From: Bin55 sp965116055
Lineage (GTDB): Bacteria > Pseudomonadota > Gammaproteobacteria > Pseudomonadales > Azotimanducaceae
Assembly (NCBI GenBank): GCA_965116055.1
Contig: OZ220466.1
Span: forward strand, 1,178,001-1,242,000
Direction: 5' to 3'
Length of the DNA: 64,000 nt
The position numbers and the translations under genes were made by a program. Of this stretch, positions 7,684 to 17,405 are shown one piece after another; positions within the stretch are counted from its first letter, which is position 1, and each line of letters opens with the position of its first letter. The notes beneath the pieces are model-generated. The model worked only from the letters and a program-made list of their open reading frames with translations. It had not been told where the DNA came from and ran no database searches.

Positions 7684-8628
7684 TTAGTTGATCTGGACGT
7701 TGCGGATTGATTTGACCGTACGTATGTAGGAATCGTTCAACCCGTAAGTACTAGCCAACATTTCACTTTGCACTGTCGCTAGTTGCTTGTTCTCGAATGT
7801 ACCGGCAATCACGATGTAGTACGTTTTTCCGCCTGATGCCGTCTTAATTTGAATGAGATCTAATGAGGGTAGCGAATTGATAAAGGCGGAAGATCGGTTG
7901 TAGTTGGCGAAAGCGCCAAGTTGCACAGCATAGTCATAGTCGCGACCCAGCCCGTCACCTGACGAAGAGTTGGATATTGGGTTTGGTGCCGTTTGCGCAT
8001 ACGTTACGGTATCAGTTTCACTCGTTGAGTTTGAAGATGGTCGTACAACCTCGGGTGTACTAGCGACTAAGTTTGGATTTGGTGGGACCATAGCTGGTGT
8101 TTTTTTAGTGGTCTGTGACAACCTAGTCTTCTGCAACGCTTGCCTAGCCGTAGTAGCCGACGGCGCGTCGTGGGGCGTAGATACAAGTGCTGGTGATTCA
8201 GTTCTACTCAGTTTGGTTTTAGTGGGCACTCCGGTACTTACGGCTTTCTGGGTTGCTGCTGCTACTTGATCCTCGCCGCGCCCGCGGAGACGAATGCCTA
8301 GAAAGCCCCGTCGATTACGTTTCGCGGAATTTGCGGTCGATTTTGTTTCAACGACCGCCGTCGTCGCTTGTGATTGATTTGAAGAAGTGGCTGATGCTTT
8401 ACGATCCGTTTCGTTCAGGCTTTTTGCAGCGTTAGATGCTAGTGTAGGACGAATAGAGGCATCTGATTCTTTTGCACGACATTCCCAAGCTGAATCCCCT
8501 GCTTCGCATTCGTAAGAGGTGGCCGTTTGGGTCGCCGTTGGGTTGGTCGAAGTTGCGGCGCAACCTGCGACGAATAACGCGATGCCTGCAATGAAAGCCA
8601 TCCCTGCGCTTACATTTTTTATAGTCAT
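7684..8628 (-). CDS. SPOR-domain lipoprotein
   Basis: The 314-residue protein begins with a lipoprotein signal (ALFVAGC, lipidated Cys23), continues with a long low-complexity Thr/Ser/Ala-rich linker, and ends in a SPOR domain (about residues 230-300, starting YDYAVQLGAF). SPOR domains bind denuded septal peptidoglycan, so a role at the division site or in wall remodelling is likely. The linker would span the periplasm from the membrane anchor. It resembles DamX/RlpA-like proteins only in the SPOR part. Codons 34-50 contain two extra cysteines in a C-x-x-x-x-x-x-x-C arrangement. Confidence 0.82.
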   Translation of the reverse strand: MTIKNVSAGMAFIAGIALFVAGCAATSTNPTATQTATSYECEAGDSAWECRAKESDASIRPTLASNAAKSLNETDRKASATSSNQSQATTAVVETKSTANSAKRNRRGFLGIRLRGRGEDQVAAATQKAVSTGVPTKTKLSRTESPALVSTPHDAPSATTARQALQKTRLSQTTKKTPAMVPPNPNLVASTPEVVRPSSNSTSETDTVTYAQTAPNPISNSSSGDGLGRDYDYAVQLGAFANYNRSSAFINSLPSLDLIQIKTASGGKTYYIVIAGTFENKQLATVQSEMLASTYGLNDSYIRTVKSIRNVQIN

Positions 8629-8933
8629 GTCTGTGGTACCGAAAGCAATCCGTTGCGTTTCTTAAGCACATTCTAGTCAATTTCGGCTGGATTGGCTTCG
8701 CCTTAAATTAGGTTGTCTGGTGAGGAATATGCAAATAAATGATTGACGTAGCTAAATTGAAGCAGGTTACGATGACATCCCACCTATTGTGGGACGCTTC
8801 GAAATTAGTCTAATTCCGCTCTTCATAAGTTTGTTAGCTAGGGTGCTGTAATAGGCGTCTAACGTATCCTTAATCGTTGCGTTTATGATTCACGCGCAAA
8901 CTTAACAGTCATCCAACTAACAAGGACTGGGAC
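8629..8933. promoter_or_regulatory. Divergent intergenic region with a small hairpin
   Basis: This 305-nt gap separates the divergent SPOR lipoprotein and HNH nuclease genes and must hold both promoters. A hairpin with arms TCCCAC/GTGGGA and a 5-nt loop sits at about 8778-8794. A possible promoter, TTGACG with TACGAT roughly 18-19 nt further on, ends just before it (plus strand). No other gene is seen. Confidence 0.3.
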
Positions 8934-9554
8934 GTGCTTGCAACGCTTGATCAATTTCCTCGAATCCCTCGTATACTGAGGTTGGACGTCTCTGGTCAGC
9001 CCCTCAACTGGGTCTCCTGGCAAGAAGCAGTTTGCTTGTATGCCCGCGAATTAGTGGTATGGAGCTTGGGCGACCTAGCGTTACGAATTTATGGCGGGAT
9101 CTGCGCTGCAACGGGAAAGCGCAGCATGATTGACGTACACAGCATCATAGCCTGTGGCGGTCGCATTCACCCCGAAGCGTACTCAGCTACGCCGCCTTTA
9201 AGTAACAAAGCTCTGTTTGCGCGAGATAGAAACTTTTGTATGTACTGTGGATTGAAATTCAGCGACAGCCAGTTAACGCGAGATCACGTCGTGCCGATGT
9301 CTCGAGGGGGTACGGACGAATGGACGAACGTGGCTGCGGCTTGCCGTCGTTGCAATATTCATAAAGGCAACTGGCTTTTACACGAATGCAAAATGGAGTT
9401 GTTAGCTCTACCGTACGCGCCTAACCTTGCTGAGTATCTAGCGTTGACCAATAGCGGTCGGATACTAGGTGATCAATTGAATTTCTTGGAATCCCGCTTT
9501 CGCACTATCCGCACAGAACAGAATGTATTCGGTGATGGACACTCTATCCATTAG
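8934..9554 (+). CDS. HNH endonuclease
   Basis: This 206-residue protein has a complete HNH nuclease core. CMYCG and CRRCN supply the four zinc cysteines. They flank the catalytic segment LTRDHVVPMSRGGTDEWTN, followed by NIHKGN. The N-terminal 90 residues resemble those of stand-alone HNH proteins common in proteobacteria. Restriction or repair roles have been suggested for such proteins, but the cellular role is unclear. The start is GTG at 8934. Its end overlaps the convergent M20 peptidase gene by 4 nt. Confidence 0.88.
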   Translation: MLATLDQFPRIPRILRLDVSGQPLNWVSWQEAVCLYARELVVWSLGDLALRIYGGICAATGKRSMIDVHSIIACGGRIHPEAYSATPPLSNKALFARDRNFCMYCGLKFSDSQLTRDHVVPMSRGGTDEWTNVAAACRRCNIHKGNWLLHECKMELLALPYAPNLAEYLALTNSGRILGDQLNFLESRFRTIRTEQNVFGDGHSIH

Positions 9555-10972
9555 CAACTTAAAAATTTCCCCGTGTCGCTCACCGCGGCCGCGATGCACG
9601 CTGTCACCTTTTTAGCGGTCGGTATATCAAGAAATTCATTTGGGCCGTGCGCATTCGAGTGAGGTCCCAAGACACCTGTAACGACGAATTGGCAAGACGG
9701 AAACTTGCGTTCTAACATGCCGAGGAATGGGATAGTTCCACCGCATCCAATGTGACGTAGGGGATTGCCGAAAAAAGTGGTAGACGCGCGTTCAAGCGAT
9801 TCGGTAAGGTAAGGATCTAGCGGCTTCGCAAACCATCCCGATTCTGCACTGTCAATCTCGAACGTTACCGTTGCATTGCTCGGTGGTTCGGTTTGTAGTG
9901 CATCGGTTAGCACCTCTGCGGCTTCAGTGGCTTTGATATTGGGAGGTAGGCGAAATGCGAGCTTTAGTTCGGTATATGGACGTAGCGTATTTCCTGCGTT
10001 TTGCGGTTCTGGCGCGCCTCCTATGCCTACCGTTGCGAGGGCAGGCCTCCATGTGTTGCTGATAATCAGCTCGGCTAAATCGCTTGAAGTAGGTTGAGTA
10101 TCGGCATACCACGGATAACGATTGATTACGGTATCTCCTAACGTTTCTGCTGCGAGTTGTGCCTCAACGCTTACGCTGTGGGGAATAGGTCCGTGCAATG
10201 CGTCAAGGAGGAGATGTCCGGTTTTAGCGTCCTCAATTCGGTCAAGTTGCGAACGTAGTACGCGAAAACTTGATGGTACGATGCCACCAGCCGCGCCGGA
10301 ATGCATGCCCTCGGTCAGGACGTTGGCTCGTAACGTGCCACTTATCATCCCTCGCAACGATGTGGTCAACCAAAGTTGATCGTAGTTACCGCACTCGGCA
10401 TCAAGGCAAATGAGCAAGTCAGGTTCGCCGATCTCGTCGCTTAATGCCTCAAGGTAGAGTGGTAAATCGAAACTGCCGCTCTCTTCGCATCCCTCAATCA
10501 ACACAAGACATCGCGGATGCGCGATGTCTTGGTCGTCAAGTGCACTGATCGCCGCAATGCTGGCAAACATCGCGTAACCGTCATCTGCGCCACCTCGACC
10601 ATATAACCTACGGTTGCGGATTACCGGCTGCCACGGGCCTAATCCATCTTCCCAACCAGTGAATTCAGGTTGTTTGTCATAATGTCCATAAAAAAGTACG
10701 TTGCCACTACAGTCGTGTGTGGCTGGTATATCGATCAAGATCACGGGCGTTCGCTGTGGAAGACTCACGATGCGCGATGTTGCATTCTTTAACGGAATCT
10801 GCGGGATGGTTGCATGCAATAACTCAGCGGCTGCTTGCATATAACCATTGCTCTCCCAATTGCGGTCAAACATAGGCGATTTATTCGGAATCTCAATATA
10901 ACGGATGAGATTCGGGACGATCACGTCGTCCCACAATACATCGGTGTGTTGCTGGATATTCTGTAGGTTCAA
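9551..10972 (-). CDS. M20-family metallopeptidase (dipeptidase-like)
   Basis: This 473-residue zinc exopeptidase has the M20 metal-binding set: H97 in GHYDKQ with D99, the bridging Asp at 130/131 in RGGADDG, the catalytic Glu pair at 163/164 in EGCEESGS, D191, and a C-terminal His in the GPHSNAHGPNE segment. It should release amino acids from peptides or acylated amino acids, in the cytoplasm as no signal peptide is present. The start is TTG at 10972, sharing 4 nt with the stop of the TonB-dependent receptor gene. The pair therefore appears coupled: uptake of a peptide-like substrate followed by its hydrolysis. Confidence 0.88.
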   Translation of the reverse strand: MNLQNIQQHTDVLWDDVIVPNLIRYIEIPNKSPMFDRNWESNGYMQAAAELLHATIPQIPLKNATSRIVSLPQRTPVILIDIPATHDCSGNVLFYGHYDKQPEFTGWEDGLGPWQPVIRNRRLYGRGGADDGYAMFASIAAISALDDQDIAHPRCLVLIEGCEESGSFDLPLYLEALSDEIGEPDLLICLDAECGNYDQLWLTTSLRGMISGTLRANVLTEGMHSGAAGGIVPSSFRVLRSQLDRIEDAKTGHLLLDALHGPIPHSVSVEAQLAAETLGDTVINRYPWYADTQPTSSDLAELIISNTWRPALATVGIGGAPEPQNAGNTLRPYTELKLAFRLPPNIKATEAAEVLTDALQTEPPSNATVTFEIDSAESGWFAKPLDPYLTESLERASTTFFGNPLRHIGCGGTIPFLGMLERKFPSCQFVVTGVLGPHSNAHGPNEFLDIPTAKKVTACIAAAVSDTGKFLSC

Positions 10973-12822
10973 AAACGTACTTGTGCGCCTATGCTAAGTC
11001 GTCGCGGATATGACCGATAGCCGAATACTTGTTCATATTCGAGATCGAATAAATTTTCGACCCTACCGTGTAGGGTTAGTTTGTCCGTAAGGTCATATTC
11101 AATTGACGTAATTCCAATAGTGTGTCCGTCCAACGTTACGACCTTCGCAGGAAAAGAAGAGAAGTCTCGATCTAACTGCTTGCCGATGTAATGAAAAGAT
11201 ACCCGCGAACGCATACGTTGGCCGAGGTTTAAGAAGAGATTGAAATTAGCGACATGATGCGGTCGTCGGATCTCAGGCGTTTTTCCCTCGGTACTATCAA
11301 CATAAGTGTAGTTTGCATCCATTTTGAATCGCTGAAACTCGCGCGCAATACGCAATTCATAGCCTTGGCGTTGACTTTCGCTAGTTAGGTTCTCAGCTGT
11401 AAATCGATTCGTCATCGGATCAAACTCGAAGCCATTGATTTCATCGTTCAATACGCTTGAGAACAAGGACAGGACGACCGTATGAGTGGAGCCTGTATGT
11501 TCAATCGCAACTTGGTGTTGGAGTGATCGTTCTGGTTTTAATCCAGGATTACCAAGAAACTGATCCGGCGCATAGCCAAATCGTTCGATAAATGTTGGAT
11601 TTTTAACGCCAACGCCGACAGCGTACGACATACTCCATAGTTGATGATTACGCAAAGCGCTTACCTGCCAAGCTGTCGAGTCGCCGAATTCGTCGTTTAG
11701 CTCATGTCGCAGAGACGTATGCCATTGCCATTGATTGGACGAAATGAGATGTTCTGCTGCCACGCCGGTCGAGGATAGTGAGGCGTCGTAGTTAGGGTTA
11801 CCAAATGATCGGTCGCGCACACGTTGTTCGAATGCTTCCACGGTGTGATCAAGTAGTAAATTGAGATCGTGGTTATTCGCTAATCGCATGTGACCTTCAA
11901 TTGATAAGCGTATCAAGTCGCCGCGCCATGAATTCGTTTCATGTTCTGCGTTGAAGTTCGAGAGGCGGGATTGGGTGACGTTCGCGTTGGCGTCCAAGGT
12001 AATGTCCTCGGCTATCGTCCAGCCGAGCTGCTGTGCCGCAATCATGTCGTCCACTTCAATATGACGGTCGCCATCGTTTGGTATGGGATCGTACTCGGAA
12101 ATGGATGAAGTCGTGCGAATAAAACCGTTTGTATGCAGTCTGTCACCATGGTGAGCGTAACCTGCATGGACGGTAGTTTGTTCGAATCCGTCCCGCTCGT
12201 CGCCCTGATAAGCCACGTTCGTGCCGTCGGTCGTACGTTTGGCCGCGTGCAGACTAACGGGTGCGTTACGGAATTTCGTGCTCAGGTCCACACCTATACC
12301 CTGTGTGTTATTTGTTCCTGTTTCGACATACCCCCGATTACCGGATTCGAGCGGCTGTGCAGTGAGATTGACGACACCGGCGAGAGCGTGATGCCCCAAA
12401 ATTGCGCTCCGTGGTCCGTTCAGGGCATCAACACGGGAAATGCCTACTGGCGAGATCGTCGCGAAATTCAAGTTAGCGGCCAGCAAATTGATTGGGTGCC
12501 CATTCAGCAAAACTTTTATATGATCGGCCTCAGCGCCTCGTACCCTAACTTGCGAAAGCGACCCCACGTTGCCAGACTCTGAAATCGCCATGCCGCTTAA
12601 AGCACGCATTGAATCGGTCAACAAAAACGGCGGCGCCAGTCGGTCGAGCTGGATGGATTCGACGCCGATAACCTCTGCTGGAAGTCGCCCAGCTACGATT
12701 TTCACTTCCTCAAGTTTCGTTGGGGCTTTTGATAGGTCTTCTTCAGTATCGTCTGCGGCGTAAGTCGAACTAGCGCTGAGCGCCAGAACAGCAGCTTGAA
12801 AACAGAAGTAGAGGCTTGGCAT
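10969..12822 (-). CDS. TonB-dependent outer-membrane receptor (BtuB-like)
   Basis: The product is 617 residues from ATG 12822. That start gives a clean signal peptide ending ASSTYA-AD; an upstream frame extension would overlap cysS. A putative TonB box (EEVKIVAGR) follows the signal. The plug domain (SLSQVRVRGAEADHIKVLLNG) is next, then a 22-strand barrel ending in the terminal phenylalanine of ...GAQVRF. It is in the size range of BtuB-type transporters. It would import a scarce large ligand through the outer membrane using TonB energy. Its overlap with the M20 peptidase gene suggests a peptide or peptide-like ligand, but cobalamin or a siderophore is not excluded. Confidence 0.87.
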   Translation of the reverse strand: MPSLYFCFQAAVLALSASSTYAADDTEEDLSKAPTKLEEVKIVAGRLPAEVIGVESIQLDRLAPPFLLTDSMRALSGMAISESGNVGSLSQVRVRGAEADHIKVLLNGHPINLLAANLNFATISPVGISRVDALNGPRSAILGHHALAGVVNLTAQPLESGNRGYVETGTNNTQGIGVDLSTKFRNAPVSLHAAKRTTDGTNVAYQGDERDGFEQTTVHAGYAHHGDRLHTNGFIRTTSSISEYDPIPNDGDRHIEVDDMIAAQQLGWTIAEDITLDANANVTQSRLSNFNAEHETNSWRGDLIRLSIEGHMRLANNHDLNLLLDHTVEAFEQRVRDRSFGNPNYDASLSSTGVAAEHLISSNQWQWHTSLRHELNDEFGDSTAWQVSALRNHQLWSMSYAVGVGVKNPTFIERFGYAPDQFLGNPGLKPERSLQHQVAIEHTGSTHTVVLSLFSSVLNDEINGFEFDPMTNRFTAENLTSESQRQGYELRIAREFQRFKMDANYTYVDSTEGKTPEIRRPHHVANFNLFLNLGQRMRSRVSFHYIGKQLDRDFSSFPAKVVTLDGHTIGITSIEYDLTDKLTLHGRVENLFDLEYEQVFGYRSYPRRLSIGAQVRF

Positions 12823-12854
12823 TCTGCTTGGTTCACTGGGAACTTCGAACGTAA

Positions 12855-14270
12855 CTAATTCGGGACGACCTTCCATTGGGTCCCTTCTCTTGTGTCTTCA
12901 AGTGCAATGCCACGGGTGAGCAATTCAGCTCGGATTTCATCTGCGCGCTCAAAATTTCCAGCTTTTTTTGCCGATGTGCGTTCCGCAATGAGGCGCTCAA
13001 TGGCGGCTGTCTTTATTTGAGATTCACTCGTGAAAAAATGATCCACCGGTCGGGTAAGCAATCCAAGCAACCAACCTCCGCTAAGAAGCTGATCGCGTAA
13101 CGTTGACGCCTCGGACTCACTTTTGCTTCGATTTAGACGAGTTGCTAATTCATGCATGCCGGCCAACGCGCGCGGGGTATTGAAGTCATCCGCAAGCGGT
13201 CCGATAACTTCCTTGGGCACATCCGCCGCTCGTCGGTTTGCGAATTGTTCGCTTGTGCTTGACCCAGCGCACAACCTATCAACATTGCGTAGCGCTTGAT
13301 ATAGCGAAGTCAGGCTGCGTTGTGATTGCGCGATGAGCTCGGCATCCCACCGTATGCTCTGCCGGTAATGTCCTGACAGAATGGCATACCGAAGCGTTTC
13401 ACCAGCATGTTCCTTGAGTAGATCGTGGATTGTCTGAATGTTTCTGAGACTTTTCGACATCTTCTCTGCACCAAGATTGAGCATGCCGTTGTGCATCCAG
13501 TACCGTACGTAATCTGGATTTCGGAGTACACAACCGCTTTGAGCCATTTCGTTCTCATGGTGGGGAAACGCTAAGTCCGCACCAGCGCCGTGGATGTCGA
13601 TTTCCGCCCCGAGATGTCGTCGAATCATGGCAGAGCACTCAATATGCCAGCCAGGCCGACCTCGACCCCAGGGGCTATTCCATCCAGGCAACTCGGGCGT
13701 CGAAGGTTTCCAAAGCACGAAATCTTTAGGATCCTTTTTATATGGCGCAACTTCGACCCGAGCCCCGTCTATTAACTGGTCGAGCGTTTTACGTGTCAAC
13801 GAACCGTAGTTCTGATCGCTTGGGACCGAAAAGAGGACGTGACCTTCTGCCTCATATGCGTGGTTCCGTTTGATGAGCACTAGGATCATCTCAATGATTT
13901 CAGCGATGTGTGCTGACGCACATGGCTCGATATCGGGTCTCAAAACTCCTAACGCGTCGAAATCCTCATGCATCCAGCGCGTGCAATCAGCAGTCAGCTC
14001 CTCAATCGTTACTCCTAATTCAAGCGCCCGCTTATTGATCTTGTCATCGACATCGGTGATGTTTCGAACATATGTCACGCGATCAAATGCGGCGCGTAAT
14101 AAACGTACAAAAACGTCGAATACGACAGCAGACCGACCATTGCCAATGTGTATGCGGTCGTAAACGGTCGGTCCGCACACATAAATCTTTGCTGTATTGG
14201 GTTCAAGTGGCACAAAGCGACGTTTTTTACGTTGCTTCGTGTCATAGATATAGATATCGAGTGTTTTCAT
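12855..14270 (-). CDS. cysS: Cysteine-tRNA ligase
   Basis: This 471-residue class I synthetase has the HIGH-type motif HIGN at 41-44, KMSKS at 270-274, and the zinc site formed by C32, C212, H237 and E241 (FPHHENE). It charges tRNA-Cys in the cytoplasm. ATG 14270 was preferred over an in-frame TTG at 14276 because the product then begins MKTLDIYIYD, like other CysS proteins. It sits between an M17 aminopeptidase gene (31 nt upstream) and the receptor gene (32 nt downstream), an unusual place for an essential synthetase. Confidence 0.96.
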   Translation of the reverse strand: MKTLDIYIYDTKQRKKRRFVPLEPNTAKIYVCGPTVYDRIHIGNGRSAVVFDVFVRLLRAAFDRVTYVRNITDVDDKINKRALELGVTIEELTADCTRWMHEDFDALGVLRPDIEPCASAHIAEIIEMILVLIKRNHAYEAEGHVLFSVPSDQNYGSLTRKTLDQLIDGARVEVAPYKKDPKDFVLWKPSTPELPGWNSPWGRGRPGWHIECSAMIRRHLGAEIDIHGAGADLAFPHHENEMAQSGCVLRNPDYVRYWMHNGMLNLGAEKMSKSLRNIQTIHDLLKEHAGETLRYAILSGHYRQSIRWDAELIAQSQRSLTSLYQALRNVDRLCAGSSTSEQFANRRAADVPKEVIGPLADDFNTPRALAGMHELATRLNRSKSESEASTLRDQLLSGGWLLGLLTRPVDHFFTSESQIKTAAIERLIAERTSAKKAGNFERADEIRAELLTRGIALEDTREGTQWKVVPN

Positions 14271-14301
14271 GCGCAAATAGTTTTAGCTTGCTATGAGCGA
14301 G

Positions 14302-15663
14302 CTAGTGCGTAAATTTTTGCTGAAGATAACGAAAAGTGCTTCGCATCCCCATGGCTTCACCGCCCACTGGATGGGCAGGTCGTGTCCTCGCGTTGTAGCC
14401 ATTGATATCGAAGTGAACCCACTTCGTGCTTCCTACGAAGGCTTCAAGGAAAAGCGCAGCGGTTATAGCACCACCTTCGCTGAAGGTGGCGATGTTGCAC
14501 AGATCGGCTATTGAACTGCGTAGTCCGGCTCGGTAGCCATCGTATAACGGCAAACGACAAACGGGGTCGTCGCAGATTGCTGCGTGCTTTGCAATGCCAT
14601 TGGCGGCAAGATTGCTATTCGAAAACATCGCAGCAATCTCAGTTCCAACAGCACTACGTGCGGCACCGGTCAAGGTTGCAAAATCAATCATGAGATCAGG
14701 ACGATCCTCAGTTGCTAGGGCGAGCGCGTCACATAGGATTAACCGACCCTCCGCATCGGTGTTGCCGATTTCGACCGTAAGTCCTTTGTAGGTTCGAATG
14801 ACATCGCCTGGTCGATACGCATTGCCGGCCACAGCGTTTTCTACCGCTGGGATCAGCAATCTTAGTCTCACAGGTAAGCTGCGTTGCATGATCAGATCGG
14901 CCAATCCTAGAGCGGTAGCAGCACCTCCCATATCTTTTTTCATGTTACGCATATTGCTCTGGGATTTTAGATCCAGACCGCCAGAATCGAAACAAACACC
15001 TTTGCCAAGGATCGTGAGTTTCGGATGTTCAGGATTTCCCCATGTGAGATCCAGGAGCCTCGGTTCGGATGTGCTGGCTTGTCCTACTGCGTAAATGGTG
15101 CGAAAGCCCCTCTTCAAAAGATCTTTGTCGAGCGTGATAACTAACTCTGCGTTGTGCCGCAAGGCTATCTTGTAAACCTCTGCTTCAAGATGGTGCGGCA
15201 ACATGTCGGAGGCTGGCGTGTTAATCAGATCGCGCACAAGCCCGATGGCATCCACTTCGTCTTGAATCGCACGGTGTGTCGCATTGAGGTGGAGCGTTCG
15301 TAGTTCGCGCTTCGCTTTCGGTTTGTAATCTAGGAATTGATAGGATCCAAGTCCCCAGCCTAACGCTAATTCGTATAGCTGCTCGCTAGGTGGATTCTCT
15401 AAGCGATAAGAACCAGGTGCGATGAGATGTGGTAATGCGCCCAAGCTTCTGTGACTTGGCTGCCATCCGAGGCCTGCAACGATTCGCTCTGGGCTACCGA
15501 ATTCGTCTGAGATTTCGAAATAACGATTTGCAGCGCCGTTAAAACGCGAGCGCTCGGCAAGTTGTCGCGTTTTTTTAGATTGCGCCGCCAACCAATTGTC
15601 AAAATCTTTTTTAGAGACAAGCTCTATGGGTATGGCATGAGGGTTCTCTTCGAAACTCAACAT
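14302..15663 (-). CDS. M17 leucyl aminopeptidase family protein
   Basis: The 453-residue protein carries the M17 signature NTDAEGRL and the first metal-binding segment GVCFDSGGLDLK, with the catalytic Lys/Asp residues and a following KKDMGGAA. These define a two-metal cytosolic aminopeptidase that trims N-terminal residues from peptides. It is somewhat shorter than E. coli PepA (about 500), with the difference in the N-terminal domain. In that respect it looks more like PepB or the unnamed M17 forms. Its ATG overlaps the lipA stop by 7 nt, so it is in the lipA transcript. Confidence 0.9.
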   Translation of the reverse strand: MLSFEENPHAIPIELVSKKDFDNWLAAQSKKTRQLAERSRFNGAANRYFEISDEFGSPERIVAGLGWQPSHRSLGALPHLIAPGSYRLENPPSEQLYELALGWGLGSYQFLDYKPKAKRELRTLHLNATHRAIQDEVDAIGLVRDLINTPASDMLPHHLEAEVYKIALRHNAELVITLDKDLLKRGFRTIYAVGQASTSEPRLLDLTWGNPEHPKLTILGKGVCFDSGGLDLKSQSNMRNMKKDMGGAATALGLADLIMQRSLPVRLRLLIPAVENAVAGNAYRPGDVIRTYKGLTVEIGNTDAEGRLILCDALALATEDRPDLMIDFATLTGAARSAVGTEIAAMFSNSNLAANGIAKHAAICDDPVCRLPLYDGYRAGLRSSIADLCNIATFSEGGAITAALFLEAFVGSTKWVHFDINGYNARTRPAHPVGGEAMGMRSTFRYLQQKFTH

Positions 15664-16652
15664 GAGGGTTCAGCTGCCTCCATTTCCTGCGCTAGTTGGA
15701 CCAGTCGATCGGCGCGATAGCTTGAACGAACGAGAGGGCCGGACGCAACCTCCTTAAACCCATACCCCAATCCCCACTCGCGATATTGATCGAAATCATC
15801 CGGCGTAATCCACCGTTGCACAGGCAAGTGGTTTTTCGTTGGGCGCAGGTACTGTCCGAGCGTCAATAGATCGACGTCTTGTTCGCGAAGATCCTGCATT
15901 AACTTTCGCAAATCGCGCTCGGTTTCTCCGAGCCCGAGCATCAAACCGCTCTTTGTGAGCGATGCACCCATCTGTTTGGCATACGCAAGTACGTGTAGTG
16001 ACTGTCGGTAGCATGCTCGCGGATCTCTCACGTCAGCCGTTAATCGCTCAACCGTTTCAACGTTGTGTGCAAACACCGCTAGCCCCGTTTGTACGATCAC
16101 GTCAACGGCACTTTCATTGCCTTGAAAATCTGGGGTTAACGCCTCAATCACTATGTTGCTATCGATTGCTTGAATTGCGCGTATACAGGCTGCGTAATGA
16201 TCGGCGCCACCGAGATGCAAATCGTCTCGATCCACGGAAGTCAGGACAACATACTTGAGCCCCATCAGGCTAACCGCATTGGCAACAGCTTCGGGCTCGC
16301 TTGAATCAAGCCAACCGTTGGGGTTTCCTGTATCTACAGCGCAGAACCGACAGGCACGCGTGCATACATCGCCCATGACCATCAGCGTTGCGGTACCATG
16401 CGTCCAACATTCGCCGATGTTGGGGCAGTGAGACTCTTCGCATACCGTAGTTAAGCGATTGGTTTTGACGATTTGTTGCACTTGCTTGAACTGTTCGCCA
16501 CCTGGCAAACGAACTCGGATCCATGACGGTTTTCGGTCGCGTGTGAGATCAACGGTAGGCAGGAGATTCGACGTACGTTTCATACCGTTCTTAATCGCCA
16601 TGTGACCTTGACGATGTCGATATTTCTCGCCATCCTGAAAAGGCTTTGTCAT
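15657..16652 (-). CDS. lipA: Lipoyl synthase
   Basis: This radical-SAM enzyme inserts sulfur into octanoyl groups on carrier proteins. Numbered from a possible ATG at 16694, the auxiliary cluster cysteines are C85, C90, C96 (CEESHCPNIGEC) and the SAM cluster is C111, C115, C118 (CTRACRFC). The C-terminal RSSY motif that binds the auxiliary cluster is present. I chose ATG 16652 (331 residues) because the N-terminus then begins MTKPFQDGEKYR, aligning with the E. coli start; the 16694 start adds 14 residues. lipB is not adjacent. The window's acetoin-type E2 (acoC) is one likely client. Confidence 0.95.
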   Translation of the reverse strand: MTKPFQDGEKYRHRQGHMAIKNGMKRTSNLLPTVDLTRDRKPSWIRVRLPGGEQFKQVQQIVKTNRLTTVCEESHCPNIGECWTHGTATLMVMGDVCTRACRFCAVDTGNPNGWLDSSEPEAVANAVSLMGLKYVVLTSVDRDDLHLGGADHYAACIRAIQAIDSNIVIEALTPDFQGNESAVDVIVQTGLAVFAHNVETVERLTADVRDPRACYRQSLHVLAYAKQMGASLTKSGLMLGLGETERDLRKLMQDLREQDVDLLTLGQYLRPTKNHLPVQRWITPDDFDQYREWGLGYGFKEVASGPLVRSSYRADRLVQLAQEMEAAEPSC

Positions 16653-16717
16653 CTTCTGAGTGTGGTCGAGCCGACTCGGCGAGTGATCGGACATGAGTGT
16701 GCAGTTAACGACTTGAT

Positions 16718-17167
16718 TTACAACAATTTCACTTCGACGATCGTTACATCGTCCAGTACTGATTCCAATACTTCATTGGGTTGCGGATGTCGCCGGGTAG
16801 GCTTAATACCGTGATATGCGGCATCGCCAGGAAATTGTGCTAGATATGCGCGGAATAGCTCAAGTTTCTGCGTTGCGCTTGATTCCAGGACGGCCGCCTG
16901 AGCGTTTAACGTCCTACCTTTCATGGTGATCGAAACATCAACCCCGCCGCGAAGATTGCGCCACCAATTCGCACTCGGCGAACTAAAAATTCGAATGACA
17001 TCGCCCTCACGTAGGTAACGCACGGGAGTCGTGAATTCCCGCTGCGTCCTTCGTCCCCGAAAGGTAATCAGCAAGATACTCGAGCTGACAACGAAGTGGA
17101 GCGGCGACCGAAGGGCGATTTTCATCGCAAAGTTGATTAACGGGAAGAATGCCTCTGGAATGCGCAC
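16718..17167 (-). CDS. Nitroreductase/deazaflavin-type oxidoreductase (DUF385-like)
   Basis: This 149-residue single-domain protein resembles the split-beta-barrel deazaflavin-dependent nitroreductase family (Ddn-like). The recognisable core reads LITFRGRRTQREFTTPVRY then EGDVIRIF and NWWRNLRGG. Family members bind F420 or FMN and reduce quinones or other small compounds. Which cofactor is used here cannot be told. The N-terminal helix is hydrophobic and may associate with the membrane. It is the first gene of the minus-strand run that continues with lipA (24-nt or 66-nt gap, depending on the lipA start). Confidence 0.65.
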   Translation of the reverse strand: MRIPEAFFPLINFAMKIALRSPLHFVVSSSILLITFRGRRTQREFTTPVRYLREGDVIRIFSSPSANWWRNLRGGVDVSITMKGRTLNAQAAVLESSATQKLELFRAYLAQFPGDAAYHGIKPTRRHPQPNEVLESVLDDVTIVEVKLL

Positions 17168-17405
17168 CTAAATGGCCATCCTCATATCTTTGGTTGCTTA
17201 AACCTAGTACGGTATTGAGTTAAAAATATAGTTCCATTGATTATCGTAATATCCAAAGGAAGCAACGACGATCATGGTGTATTGCTCTTAGCGTCATGTT
17301 AGATTGCTTAGCTATTTTGTTGCATTATTCGACAATCGACTCGTCATAAGAATAGTGCGTTGCGACTTGAGCTTGAGCTGGCGAGAGTAACGATTTGCTG
17401 TGCGT

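Noticed and set aside
12133..12582. 149-codon plus-strand open frame inside the TonB-dependent receptor gene
   Set aside because: The opposite strand encodes the plug and barrel of a clear receptor; this is a shadow frame.
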